This document shows, one piece after another, positions 6,371-13,956 of a stretch of 28,279 nucleotides of DNA. The translations under genes and the position numbers were made by a program. The stretch's first letter is position 1. Each line of letters begins with the position of its first letter. The stretch is taken from contig CAZHBH010000028.1 of the NCBI GenBank assembly GCA_964530525.1, forward strand, positions 1 to 28,279. Reading direction: 5' to 3'. Below the pieces are notes generated by a model, which searched no databases, was not told where the DNA came from, and worked only from the letters and a program-made list of their open reading frames with translations. The DNA comes from CAYNQN01 sp964530525. Its GTDB lineage: Bacteria; Actinomycetota; Acidimicrobiia; Acidimicrobiales; Acidimicrobilacustridaceae.

Positions 6371-6375
6371 GGAGG
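6371..6375 (+). promoter_or_regulatory. Shine-Dalgarno of the SLH-cupredoxin gene
   Basis: GGAGG lies six bases before the GTG at 6382 and decides that start within a frame that is open from 6115. Confidence 0.5.
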
Positions 6376-6381
6376 CCGTCA

Positions 6382-7386
6382 GTGCGTCGCAGCTTCAACG
6401 CAGCCATCCCGCTGGCCATGGTCGTGATCGCTGTCCTCGTGGTGGTCGTCCTCGGCCGCCCCGACCCATCGGCCGCAGCCACCGAGCACGTCACGGTGAG
6501 CTCGCTGAGCTTCTCGCCCTCGACGGTGGACGTCGACGTCGGCGACACGGTGACGTGGACCGTGGCACAGGGGGCGGGGATCCACACGGTCACCGCAGAC
6601 GGAGGGGCCTTCGACTCCGGCTTCATCGGCGGCGGTGACACGTTCTCGTTCACGTTCGACGAGCCTGGCACCTATCCGTACTTCTGCGAGGTCCACGGCC
6701 AGGCGATGTCCGGTGTGGTGATCGTGGGCTCCGGGCCGACCACGTCGTCGAGCACCTCCACGTCGAGCTCGTCCAGCAGCTCGAGCACCTCGACCAGCTC
6801 CGCGCCCACGTCGAGCACGTCCACCACGAGCACGACGCTGCCACCCGCCGACTTCAGCGACGTCCCGCCCGACCACCCGTTCGCGGCCGAGATCGCATGG
6901 CTGGCCGAGGAGGGGATCACCGACGGCTTCTCCGACGGGACCTTCCGCCCCGGAGCGGCCATCACCCGCCAGGCCATGGCCGCTTTCATCTGGCGCATGG
7001 AAGGAGAACCAGTGCCGGATCCGGGCGCCCCGAGCTTCGGAGACGTCCCGCAGGGCCACCCGTTCCACATGGCCATCGCATGGCTGGCCCAGGAGGGGAT
7101 CACCGACGGCTTCTCCGACGGGACCTTCCGCCCCGACGCCGACATCACCCGCCAGGCCATGGCGGCGTTCCTCTACCGCCTCGACGGCGAGCCCCTCGGC
7201 GAGGACCCCCCTTGCGACAACGAGTTCTCCGACGTCGACGCAGGCAACCCCTTCTGCGGTGGGATCACCTGGCTGGTCGCCGAGGGCATCACCGACGGCT
7301 TCTCCGACGGGACCTTCCGCCCCGGAGCGGCCATCACCCGCCAGGCCATGGCCGCGTTCGTCTACCGCTACGCCACGTCGCCCTGA
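6382..7386 (+). CDS. SLH-anchored cupredoxin
   Basis: This is a 334-residue cell-surface protein. A signal segment at about 8–34 (AIPLAMVVIAVLVVVVLG) leads to a cupredoxin domain at about 36–116. Its copper ligands are His68 (GIHTVTADG), Cys102, His105 and Met109 (YFCEVHGQAM). A Ser/Thr-rich spacer (about 119–152) resembles a glycosylated linker. Three S-layer homology repeats then occupy about 157–204, 218–265 and 280–329, each with WL(A/V)xEGITDGFSDGTFRP and ITRQAMAAF. SLH domains bind wall polysaccharide, so this copper protein is held on the surface while its paralogue upstream is not. The GTG at 6382 follows GGAGG by 6 nt. The two cupredoxin domains are clearly paralogous (TVTADGGxFDSG, GDTFSFTF, EPGxYPY). 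Confidence 0.92.
   Translation: MRRSFNAAIPLAMVVIAVLVVVVLGRPDPSAAATEHVTVSSLSFSPSTVDVDVGDTVTWTVAQGAGIHTVTADGGAFDSGFIGGGDTFSFTFDEPGTYPYFCEVHGQAMSGVVIVGSGPTTSSSTSTSSSSSSSSTSTSSAPTSSTSTTSTTLPPADFSDVPPDHPFAAEIAWLAEEGITDGFSDGTFRPGAAITRQAMAAFIWRMEGEPVPDPGAPSFGDVPQGHPFHMAIAWLAQEGITDGFSDGTFRPDADITRQAMAAFLYRLDGEPLGEDPPCDNEFSDVDAGNPFCGGITWLVAEGITDGFSDGTFRPGAAITRQAMAAFVYRYATSP
6916..7324 (+). repeat. Three identical 37-bp segments within the SLH repeats
   Basis: The same 37 bases, encoding ITDGFSDGTFRP, occur at 6916–6952, 7099–7135 and 7288–7324 (offsets 183 and 189 bp). Lack of any synonymous difference, when the flanking SLH codons have diverged, suggests recent duplication or gene conversion. Confidence 0.85.
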
Positions 7387-7456
7387 CCCTCCGTCGCCGC
7401 GGCGAGTGGCGTCGGGCCCCCAGCCTCGCTGCCGAGAGCGCGCAGGGCCGGGTGGA

Positions 7457-7462
7457 TAGGCT
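7457..7462 (+). promoter_or_regulatory. -10 hexamer of the substrate-binding lipoprotein gene
   Basis: TAGGCT ends nine bases before the ATG at 7472. No Shine-Dalgarno sequence is present, so a leaderless transcript is likely. Confidence 0.45.
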
Positions 7463-7471
7463 CCGGCGGTC

Positions 7472-9100
7472 ATGGCGCGGACGACTCGAAGGAGAAGGGG
7501 AGGGGTCGTCGGCCTCGTGGCCGGTCTGGCCCTGATCGCCTCGGTGGCGGGGTGCAGCAGCGGAACCGGCGAGACCATCCAACCGTCCAGCACCACCTCG
7601 GCTCCGGATCCCGGGGAGACCCTCGTGATCGGCATCGGCGCGGAGGGCCCTGGGTGGAACCCGGCGACCGACCGTTGGTCACCCGCACAGCTCCAGGTGG
7701 CGCGCTCGGTGTACGACCGGCTTGCCGTGTACGACGCCGGCTACCGGCTGGAGCCCCAGCTGGCCACGGCCATCACGCCCAACGACGACTTCACGCAGTG
7801 GACCGTCGCGATCCGACCGGGCATCTCGTTCAGCGACGGCACGCCGCTCGACGCGGGTGCGGTGGCCGCGAACCTGGAAGCCCAGCGCGGCTCACCGGTC
7901 TTCGGGCCGCTGTTCCGCCCGGTGACGGCCGTCGAGGTCCTCGACGCCCACTCCGTCCGGCTCACGATGTCGGCTCCGTGGTCGACCTTCGCTCACGTGC
8001 TGGCGGGCCAGCCTGGTTTCATCGCGGCTCCCGCCACCTTGAGCTCACCCCCTGGATCGCCGCCGATCGGCAGCGGGCCGTTCACCTTCGAAGGATCGGT
8101 TCCCGGTCAAGCAGTCCGGCTCGTGCGCAACCCCTCCTACTGGCTCGGCCCCCCAGAGCTCGCCGCCGTCGAGTTGCAGGTGATCCAGGGGGGCAGCGCC
8201 AGGGCGGACGCGCTGGAGACCGGCCGGATAGACGTGGGCCTCTTCGAAGAGCCGGCCACCATCGCCGCTCTGCGCGCCCAGGCCCAGGCGAGCGACGGAG
8301 AGCTGCAGCTAGTTCTCGACCGTGAGTCGGAAGCCCCGAAGCTCACCATCGTCCTCGACACCGCCCAAGCACCCTTCATCGACGTGGACGCGCGCACCGC
8401 AGTCGATGCGGCGACCGACCGACAGGCCTGGTGGGACGCCGGTTCCGACGGCGTGCTGCGCCCGGCGCTCGGCCCCGCCGCGGACGAGTCGGTGTGGTTC
8501 CAGGGCGATCCGCTCCCCATCAGGGACCTCGGATCGGCACGGGCGGCGGCGCAGCGCTACGCGGAGCGCTACGGCGCACCCCTCTCGTTCACCCTCTTGG
8601 TGCCCACCGATCCCACCTCGACGCGCATGGCCACCCTCTGGAGGGCTCAGCTCGCGGAGGCTGGGATAGCGGTCGAGCTGGTGCCCCTGGGCGCGGCGGA
8701 GGTCCGCTCGCGCGCGGAGGTCGGCGACTTCCAGGCGGCCATGCTCCCCATGTTCGGCACCTGGCACCCCGACTTCTGGTTCCCCTCCCTGCACCGGGCC
8801 GACATGACCAACCCCGGCGATCCTGGGCCCAACTACGCACGTTTCGGCTCGGTGGACATCGACGAGGCACTCGAGGCGGCCAGGGCCTCCGACGATCTGG
8901 CGGTGCAGGTGGATCGGTTCCGTGCTGTCCAGACGGCGGTCAACGACAGCGGTGCCTACCTGTTCGCCGTTCGCCTCGCGCAGGCGGTGGCTGCCGGTGC
9001 CGAGGTGGAGGACCTGACCGCCTGGACCACGGCGGCGGGATCGCCGGGCCTGCCCTCCGAGGGCGGCACCGTGTCTCTCACCGACATCCGGTTGCGCTGA
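7472..9100 (+). CDS. SBP family 5 substrate-binding lipoprotein (orphan)
   Basis: This is a 542-residue extracytoplasmic solute-binding protein of the peptide/nickel/opine (DppA/OppA) class. An Arg-rich start (MARTTRRRRGG) and hydrophobic stretch lead to the lipobox VAGC with the lipidated Cys at about 28, followed by a Ser/Thr linker. Family signatures are the cluster LATAITPNDDFTQWTVAIRP, then GISFSDGTPLDAGAVAANLE (the conserved FSDGTPL-A-V), PIGSGPFTFEG, and NPSYWLGPP. A DPDFW-like HPDFWFPSLH motif sits in the C-terminal lobe. No permease or ATPase gene lies next to it, so it either serves a transporter encoded elsewhere or has another binding role. The substrate cannot be inferred. It lies between the SLH cupredoxin and fumarase, all on the same strand. 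Confidence 0.9.
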   Translation: MARTTRRRRGGVVGLVAGLALIASVAGCSSGTGETIQPSSTTSAPDPGETLVIGIGAEGPGWNPATDRWSPAQLQVARSVYDRLAVYDAGYRLEPQLATAITPNDDFTQWTVAIRPGISFSDGTPLDAGAVAANLEAQRGSPVFGPLFRPVTAVEVLDAHSVRLTMSAPWSTFAHVLAGQPGFIAAPATLSSPPGSPPIGSGPFTFEGSVPGQAVRLVRNPSYWLGPPELAAVELQVIQGGSARADALETGRIDVGLFEEPATIAALRAQAQASDGELQLVLDRESEAPKLTIVLDTAQAPFIDVDARTAVDAATDRQAWWDAGSDGVLRPALGPAADESVWFQGDPLPIRDLGSARAAAQRYAERYGAPLSFTLLVPTDPTSTRMATLWRAQLAEAGIAVELVPLGAAEVRSRAEVGDFQAAMLPMFGTWHPDFWFPSLHRADMTNPGDPGPNYARFGSVDIDEALEAARASDDLAVQVDRFRAVQTAVNDSGAYLFAVRLAQAVAAGAEVEDLTAWTTAAGSPGLPSEGGTVSLTDIRLR

Positions 9101-9202
9101 GACGCCGCTTCCGGCCCGCGCGAGCCCCGTGCGCAAGTGGGCTCGACCGTTCGGCCGCAGGCGGCGCGCCCGCTGGGTATGCGGGCGGCCCGCCCCAGAA
9201 GC

Positions 9203-9208
9203 TTGAAT
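9203..9208 (+). promoter_or_regulatory. -10 hexamer of fumC
   Basis: TTGAAT ends six bases before the ATG at 9215, repeating the leaderless geometry. It supports this start over an in-frame GTG at 9137. Confidence 0.4.
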
Positions 9209-9214
9209 GGGGCC

Positions 9215-10630
9215 ATGAGCGAACTTCCCGCGCAGTTGCCGACCCGTGTAGAGCGCGACTCGATGGGGGAGGTGCACGTGCCCGCCGACGCTCGGTGGGG
9301 TGCCCAGACCCAGCGAGCCGTCGAGAACTTCCCGATATCGGGACGACCCATCGACCGGCGCCTCATCCGCGCGCTAGCCCTCATCAAGGGCGAAGCCGCG
9401 ACGGCCAACGGGGCCCTCGACGAGGTGCCCCAGGTCACCGCTGAGATGGCAGGGGCGATCTCGGCGGCAGCGCAGGAGGTCGCATCTGGGGTCTGGGACG
9501 ACCAGTTCCCCGTCGACGTGTTCCAGACCGGCTCGGGAACCTCGTCCAACATGAACACCAACGAGGTGATCGCCAACCTGGCCAGCGAGAAGCTCGGCCG
9601 ACCCGGATCGGTCCATCCCAACGACCACGTCAACGCGTCGCAGTCCTCCAACGACGTGTTCCCCTCTGCCATCCACGTGGCGGCGACGGAGGGCATCGTG
9701 CGCGACCTCGTGCCCGCCCTCGAGACGTTGAAGGGGGCCCTGCGGGCCAAGGCTTCGGAGTTCGACACGGTGGTGAAGGCAGGGCGCACCCACCTGATGG
9801 ACGCCACCCCCGTCACCCTCGGCCAGGAGATGGCCGGCTACGCCGCCCAGGTGGACGCAGCGATCGTGCGCCTGGTGGAGGCGGTCCCGAGGGTCGCCCA
9901 GCTCCCGTTGGGCGGTACCGCCGTGGGCACCGGCATCAACGCGCCGGCGGAGTTCGCTCCGAAGGTGATCACCGCCCTGGCCGCCAAGCTCGGCCTGCCC
10001 CTCGTCGAGGCCCCGGACCACTTCGCCGCACAGGGAGCGAGGGACGGGCTCGTCGAGGCGTCGGGGGAGCTGCGCGGGCTCGCCGTCGCCCTGGTGAAGA
10101 TCGCCAACGATCTGCGCTGGCTCGCGAGCGGTCCGCGGACGGGTCTCGCCGAGATAGCGCTTCCCGACCTCCAACCCGGGAGCTCGATCATGCCCGGCAA
10201 GGTCAACCCGGTCATCCCCGAGGTGGTCACCCAGGTGTCGGCCCAGGTGATCGGCAACGACGCGGCCGTGGCCTTCGCCGGATCGCAGGGAAACCTCGAG
10301 CTGAACGTGTACCTGCCGCTCATGGCTCGCAACGTCCTGGAGTCGATCGAGCTGCTGTCGAACGCGTGCGAGGTCTTCGCAGCGCGCTGCATCGACGGCA
10401 TCGTCGCCAACCAGGATCGCTGCCAGGCCTACGCCGAGACCTCTCCATCGATCGCCACCTCGTTGAACCCCTACATCGGTTACGAGAAGGCGGCTGCCGT
10501 CATCAAGGAGTCGATGGCCACGGGCCGGACCATCCGCGAGGTCGTCCTGGGCGAAGGCCTGATGAGCGAGGCCGACCTCGACAAGGCACTGGACCTCCTC
10601 TCGATGACGCGAGGTGGCATCATCGGCTGA
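9215..10630 (+). CDS. fumC: Class II fumarate hydratase
   Basis: This is a 471-residue cytosolic fumarase of the iron-independent aspartase/fumarase superfamily, interconverting fumarate and malate in the TCA cycle. It is a homotetramer in characterised members. The N-terminus (ERDSMGEVHVPADARWGAQT) is the standard FumC opening. The substrate loops are visible. QTGSGTSSNMNTNEV lies near residue 106, GRTHLMDATPVTLGQE near 190 with the catalytic-site His, and the GSSIMPGKVNP superfamily signature near 322–332 with the catalytic serine loop. The length is normal. The C-terminus ends in a short lyase tail domain (LGEGLMSEADLDKAL). The start at 9215 fits the domain start and an upstream TTGAAT. 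It is convergent with the subtilisin-like gene, 35 bp away. Confidence 0.97.
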   Translation: MSELPAQLPTRVERDSMGEVHVPADARWGAQTQRAVENFPISGRPIDRRLIRALALIKGEAATANGALDEVPQVTAEMAGAISAAAQEVASGVWDDQFPVDVFQTGSGTSSNMNTNEVIANLASEKLGRPGSVHPNDHVNASQSSNDVFPSAIHVAATEGIVRDLVPALETLKGALRAKASEFDTVVKAGRTHLMDATPVTLGQEMAGYAAQVDAAIVRLVEAVPRVAQLPLGGTAVGTGINAPAEFAPKVITALAAKLGLPLVEAPDHFAAQGARDGLVEASGELRGLAVALVKIANDLRWLASGPRTGLAEIALPDLQPGSSIMPGKVNPVIPEVVTQVSAQVIGNDAAVAFAGSQGNLELNVYLPLMARNVLESIELLSNACEVFAARCIDGIVANQDRCQAYAETSPSIATSLNPYIGYEKAAAVIKESMATGRTIREVVLGEGLMSEADLDKALDLLSMTRGGIIG

Positions 10631-10635
10631 GCCGG

Positions 10636-10650
10636 GAGGCCACCGGCCTC
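10636..10650. terminator. Possible shared terminator between fumC and the S8 protease
   Basis: GAGGCC–ACC–GGCCTC forms a 6-bp perfect stem with a 3-nt loop, centred in the 35-bp gap between two convergent genes. There is no T-run, so factor-independent activity is uncertain, but the position suits a bidirectional terminator. Confidence 0.4.
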
Positions 10651-10665
10651 GTCGTCAGCCCAGGC

Positions 10666-12852
10666 TCAGGGAAGTCGCCCGTAGCGGTAGAGGAACGCCG
10701 CGATCGCCTGGCGCGTGATGAGCGACGCCGGCTGGAAGAAGAAGTTGTCGAAGCCCTGGGATATCCCGGTCCTCGACAACCAGGAGATCTCACCGCAGAA
10801 GGTGTTGCCCATGCTCACGTCGGCGAACGGCGGGGCGCTGCACGACGGGTCGATCCCGTCGGGCGACCCCGCCTGGCGGTAGAGGAACGCAGCCATGGCC
10901 TGGCGGGTCAGCCCCTGACCAGGCTTGAAGGTGGCATCGGCGAAGCCCGAGGTTATGCCCTGCTGCTTCAACCACGAGATCTCGCCGCAGAAGGGGTTGC
11001 GGGTGCTCACGTCGGCGAACGGCGGGGTGCTGCACGACGGGTCGATCCCGTCGGGCGACCCCGCCTGGCGGTAGAGGAACGCAGCCATGGCCTGCCGGCT
11101 GAGGGTGGACGAGGGTTCGAAGGCCCCGTTCGGGAAGCCCTCGGCGATGCCGGAGTTGCTCATCCAGGCGATCTCCGCGAAGAAGGGGTGCTTCAGCGAC
11201 ACGTCATCGAAGACGGCGGGCGGCAGCACCAGCACGTCGTCCTCGACCAGTGCGAAGTGGCACCCGATCTCGACGGGGGGTCGGTCCGGCCATGAGGCAT
11301 CTCGCGCGACGAGGCACACCTCGCTGAGGCCCTTGGGGAGCTGCACGGGAGCGAGAACGCCGTGACCCGGGCCGAAACCCGGGTAGGAGGCGGCGACCTC
11401 TGCTCGGCTGTACCAGGCCAGGCCCGACCAGGCGACCTCCCCATCCACCAGCACCGTGGCCTCCAGGGGAGCGTCGACGTCGAGGTCGAGCGCCCACCCT
11501 GTGACGAGGGCCGTGCTCCCTGAGACGGCGACGTCGTCGAGGTAGCCGATCGGGGCGATGTCCGAGGTGGCCGAATCGAGCCTGGGGAAGGGCGTGAGGC
11601 GACCGTTGCGGAAGTCGAAGAGGCGCAGGCCCGTCTCCCGCAGGATCGTCGAGAGCTGGTCGACCGATGCCGTCGCCTTCACCTCGCGCAGGAGGGCGAA
11701 CGCCCCGGAGACGTGCGGGGCGGCCATCGAGGTGCCGCTCATGGTGGCGAAACCCCCGCCTGGGATCGCCGAGGTGATGTAGCGGCCTGGAGCCAAGAAG
11801 TCGAGCATGGGGGAGGAGTTGGAGAAGTCCGAGACCATGAAGTTGGCGTCGACGGACCCGACGGCCACTGCCTGGGTGATGCAGGCGGGCCAGGTCATCT
11901 GGTGTGGGCTCCCGTCGTTGCCCGATGCGACCACGGTTGCGACACCGAGGTCGTGCAGCTCTGCGATGGGGCTGCTGAGCCCGCTCTCGTCGCAGGCGGC
12001 TGCGCTGGCGCTACCGCCGATGCTCATGTTCACGGCGGCCACGGAGCCCTCGGAGACCTGTTCGCGGACCCAGCCCAGCGCTGCTATGAGGTCGCTGTCG
12101 AAGGTTACGAGGCACGGGGTGAGGTGGGTGCCACGGCACGTCGTCGGATCCGTGGAGAAGCTGAAGACCTGGACCGACAGCAGGGATGCGCCGGGGGCCG
12201 TGGAGGCGGCGATCCCGGCCACGTGCGTCCCGTGAGCACAGGACCCGCCGATAGCGCAGGGCATCCCCGATCCGGGCCCGAGGGCCTTGTGCCCTCCACC
12301 GCCGGGGCACAGCGGGTGTACGGTGGTCCCCGAGACGCCCGTAGCCGAGAAGCATGCTTCCGCTTCGACCTTTCCGAGGAGGTTGGGGTGGAAGCGATCG
12401 ATTCCGGTGTCGATCACCGCGATCCGCTGCCCGGCGCCCTCCGCGTGGCTCCACGCCTGAGGTGCTCTGACCATCTCCAGGCCCGGAGTCGCTTCGAGCA
12501 CGTACGAGCGGTTCGGAAGGACCCTCTTGACCCCTGGCGACGAGCTGAGGACTTCCGCCTTCTCCTCGTCGAGGGTGGTGGCTACCAGGGTCTGGTCGCC
12601 GGAGAGCACCTCGCCGCCCTCGTCCACCAGCTCCGAGCGCACTTCGTCGACATCGGCGTCGTCGACGCCCTCTGCCGACATCTCGACCAGCACCGACGCC
12701 TCGCCCTGGGAGTCCAGCTGCTCGCGCACCTCGGGCGAGATCGGGGCGGGGGGATCGGCGGAGGCACCTGCCGCAGCGGGGACGGCGAAAGACCCCACGA
12801 GCACCAGGACGGCCATCGCCCCGGAGACCATGACCCCCCGCGGTCTGATCAC
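10666..12852 (-). CDS. Secreted subtilisin-like serine protease with SLH repeats
   Basis: This is a 728-residue exoprotease. The signal peptide covers about 1–32. An inhibitor-I9-like propeptide (about 50–120, ASVLVEMSAEG…LVATTLDEEKAEVLSSSPGV) is followed by the peptidase S8 domain at about 138–395. The triad is complete: Asp148 (IAVIDTGID), His207 (CAHGTHVAG) and Ser375 (GTSMAAPHVSG), with oxyanion Asn312 (ASGNDG). Several Cys residues, 167 to 247, lie in a long insertion between Asp and His and may form disulfides. A beta-rich domain (about 425–540) leads to three SLH repeats (about 550–727) ending FLYRYGRLP. The protease would be tethered to the cell surface. The start is GTG at 12852; ATG at 12831 is possible. 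It is preceded on the same strand by the thioredoxin-fold gene. Confidence 0.93.
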   Translation of the reverse strand: MIRPRGVMVSGAMAVLVLVGSFAVPAAAGASADPPAPISPEVREQLDSQGEASVLVEMSAEGVDDADVDEVRSELVDEGGEVLSGDQTLVATTLDEEKAEVLSSSPGVKRVLPNRSYVLEATPGLEMVRAPQAWSHAEGAGQRIAVIDTGIDRFHPNLLGKVEAEACFSATGVSGTTVHPLCPGGGGHKALGPGSGMPCAIGGSCAHGTHVAGIAASTAPGASLLSVQVFSFSTDPTTCRGTHLTPCLVTFDSDLIAALGWVREQVSEGSVAAVNMSIGGSASAAACDESGLSSPIAELHDLGVATVVASGNDGSPHQMTWPACITQAVAVGSVDANFMVSDFSNSSPMLDFLAPGRYITSAIPGGGFATMSGTSMAAPHVSGAFALLREVKATASVDQLSTILRETGLRLFDFRNGRLTPFPRLDSATSDIAPIGYLDDVAVSGSTALVTGWALDLDVDAPLEATVLVDGEVAWSGLAWYSRAEVAASYPGFGPGHGVLAPVQLPKGLSEVCLVARDASWPDRPPVEIGCHFALVEDDVLVLPPAVFDDVSLKHPFFAEIAWMSNSGIAEGFPNGAFEPSSTLSRQAMAAFLYRQAGSPDGIDPSCSTPPFADVSTRNPFCGEISWLKQQGITSGFADATFKPGQGLTRQAMAAFLYRQAGSPDGIDPSCSAPPFADVSMGNTFCGEISWLSRTGISQGFDNFFFQPASLITRQAIAAFLYRYGRLP
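10812..11094 (-). repeat. 91-bp near-identical duplication inside the protease SLH region
   Basis: Positions 10812–10902 and 11004–11094 differ at one base (offset 192 bp). They encode the SLH-end/linker unit QAMAAFLYRQAGSPDGIDPS and the start of the next repeat. This marks a very recent internal duplication or conversion. Confidence 0.85.
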
Positions 12853-12904
12853 CCGACCATCTTTCCACCACCGGGCCTGGCGTGCCCGGCAGAGCCGCCA
12901 GGGC

Positions 12905-13429
12905 TCAGGTGGCAGGGGTGCCCTGGTAGGGGACCGGGTCGTCCAGCTCGGGGATGGTCGGGCGCCTCCAGCGCATCGCCTCGGCGAGGTTCACCGCCAC
13001 GGCACGCCATTCGTCCGGGTCCCAGCCCTGTGCCCAACTGTCCACCTGTGCCGCCTGGTTGACGTGGACGAAGGCGGGCAGGCGGTCGAGGCCGAGGCCC
13101 TTCACACCGACCCTGTCGGGATCTACGAACACCAGGAGCTCTTCGCACCAGGGACCGAGGAAGGCACGGGCGTCGTCCGGGCCGGCCGTCACCAGGAACG
13201 CGGTGCGGCAGTCTGCCTCCGCGTAGTTGCGCAGGATCCTTCCCGCGGTCTCGAGGATCCAGGAGCTCTCGTACGTGTAGGGGTCCAGCACCACGAGTGC
13301 CAGGTGGAACGTGGTGGTCCACTCGTCGATCGGCCTGGTTTCGCCTCCGAGGCTGGTGAGCGGCGTGTCGAGCGGTACCTCGGCCGGTGCCGGGGTGGGG
13401 CTGGGGGCGTTGGGTGCTTCAGAGGCCAC
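12905..13429 (-). CDS. Thioredoxin-fold protein without redox cysteines
   Basis: This is a 174-residue protein with no signal peptide. After a Pro/Ala-rich N-terminus (MASEAPNAPSPTPAPAEVPL) it shows a redoxin-like layout. The strand FHLALVVLDPYTYESSWI stands where peroxiredoxins carry the catalytic Cys, then comes helix ILETAGRILRNYAEADCRTA. Next are strand FLVTAGPDDARAFL, EELLVFVDPDRVGVKGLGL and the cis-proline motif LPAFVHVNQ. The C-terminus ends RRPTIPELDDPVPYQGTPAT. There is no CxxC or peroxidatic Cys, so a binding or scaffold role is more likely than peroxidase activity. The start GTG at 13429 is supported by TACCCT (13439–13444) and avoids overlapping the divergent neighbour. It lies 52 bp upstream of the SLH protease. 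Confidence 0.8.
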   Translation of the reverse strand: MASEAPNAPSPTPAPAEVPLDTPLTSLGGETRPIDEWTTTFHLALVVLDPYTYESSWILETAGRILRNYAEADCRTAFLVTAGPDDARAFLGPWCEELLVFVDPDRVGVKGLGLDRLPAFVHVNQAAQVDSWAQGWDPDEWRAVAVNLAEAMRWRRPTIPELDDPVPYQGTPAT

Positions 13430-13438
13430 GAGCCGAGA

Positions 13439-13456
13439 AGGGTAGCGGGCTAGCTT
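13439..13456. promoter_or_regulatory. Closely spaced divergent -10 elements
   Basis: TACCCT on the minus strand (13439–13444) serves the thioredoxin-fold gene. TAGCTT on the plus strand (13451–13456) could serve the membrane-protein gene. The start codons are 61 bp apart, so the two promoters overlap. Confidence 0.4.
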
Positions 13457-13481
13457 CTTGAGAGCACAACCAGACGACCTT

Positions 13482-13486
13482 GGAGG
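13482..13486 (+). promoter_or_regulatory. Shine-Dalgarno of the DUF2269-like gene
   Basis: GGAGG, four bases before the GTG at 13491, decides this start over the in-frame codon at 13458. Confidence 0.5.
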
Positions 13487-13490
13487 CCCC

Positions 13491-13937
13491 GTGTTCGGCG
13501 AGATCGGTTCCACTCCCTACAACGTCATGCTCCTCATCCACATCCTGGGAGCGATCATCGCGTTCGGCGCTGCCTTCGTTAACCCGCTCGTGCAGCGCAT
13601 GGCGGCCAAGGAAGGTTCCGGCGCGATCGTTGCGTGCGGGCAGGCGGCAGCGCTGGCGCGAGTCAGCTTCCCAGCGCTGCTGGTGACCGGCCTCATCGGC
13701 TTCGGTGTGGCCGGGATGAGCGATGAGGTGTTCAAGCTCTCGCAGACGTGGCTGCTGCTCGCCGTGCTGCTGTGGCTGGCCCAGGCGGGCATCTACTTCT
13801 TCGGCCTGCTCCCTGCGTACCGGCGCCTCGGCAAGGGTGAGGACGGTGCGTCCTCGGCGGTCTCAGGGCTCATCGGGGTGGGCCACATCCTGTTGCTGGT
13901 GATCCTCTACCTGATGATCTGGAAGCCGGGCCTGTAG
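13491..13937 (+). CDS. DUF2269-like integral membrane protein
   Basis: This is a 148-residue protein with four predicted membrane segments: about 10–30 (NVMLLIHILGAIIAFGAAFV), 52–72 (RVSFPALLVTGLIGFGVAG), 83–103 (WLLLAVLLWLAQAGIYFFGL) and 123–143 (GLIGVGHILLLVILYLMIW). The His in LIHILGA of helix 1 and the pattern of small residues resemble the DUF2269/CopD-like group of four-helix proteins, some of which are linked to haem or copper transport. That assignment is tentative. Function is unknown. It is divergent from the thioredoxin-fold gene and convergent, with a 19-bp gap, with the acyl-CoA dehydrogenase. Confidence 0.75.
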   Translation: MFGEIGSTPYNVMLLIHILGAIIAFGAAFVNPLVQRMAAKEGSGAIVACGQAAALARVSFPALLVTGLIGFGVAGMSDEVFKLSQTWLLLAVLLWLAQAGIYFFGLLPAYRRLGKGEDGASSAVSGLIGVGHILLLVILYLMIWKPGL

Positions 13938-13956
13938 CGCTCCGGCAGGACCTGGT

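Noticed and set aside
6115..6381. Upstream extension of the SLH cupredoxin frame
   Set aside because: It overlaps the first cupredoxin gene in another frame; the GTG at 6382 has GGAGG and begins a signal segment.
6916..7324. CRISPR-like array (three 37-bp repeats with regular spacing)
   Set aside because: The repeats are in frame within SLH domains and the spacers encode the rest of the same domains.
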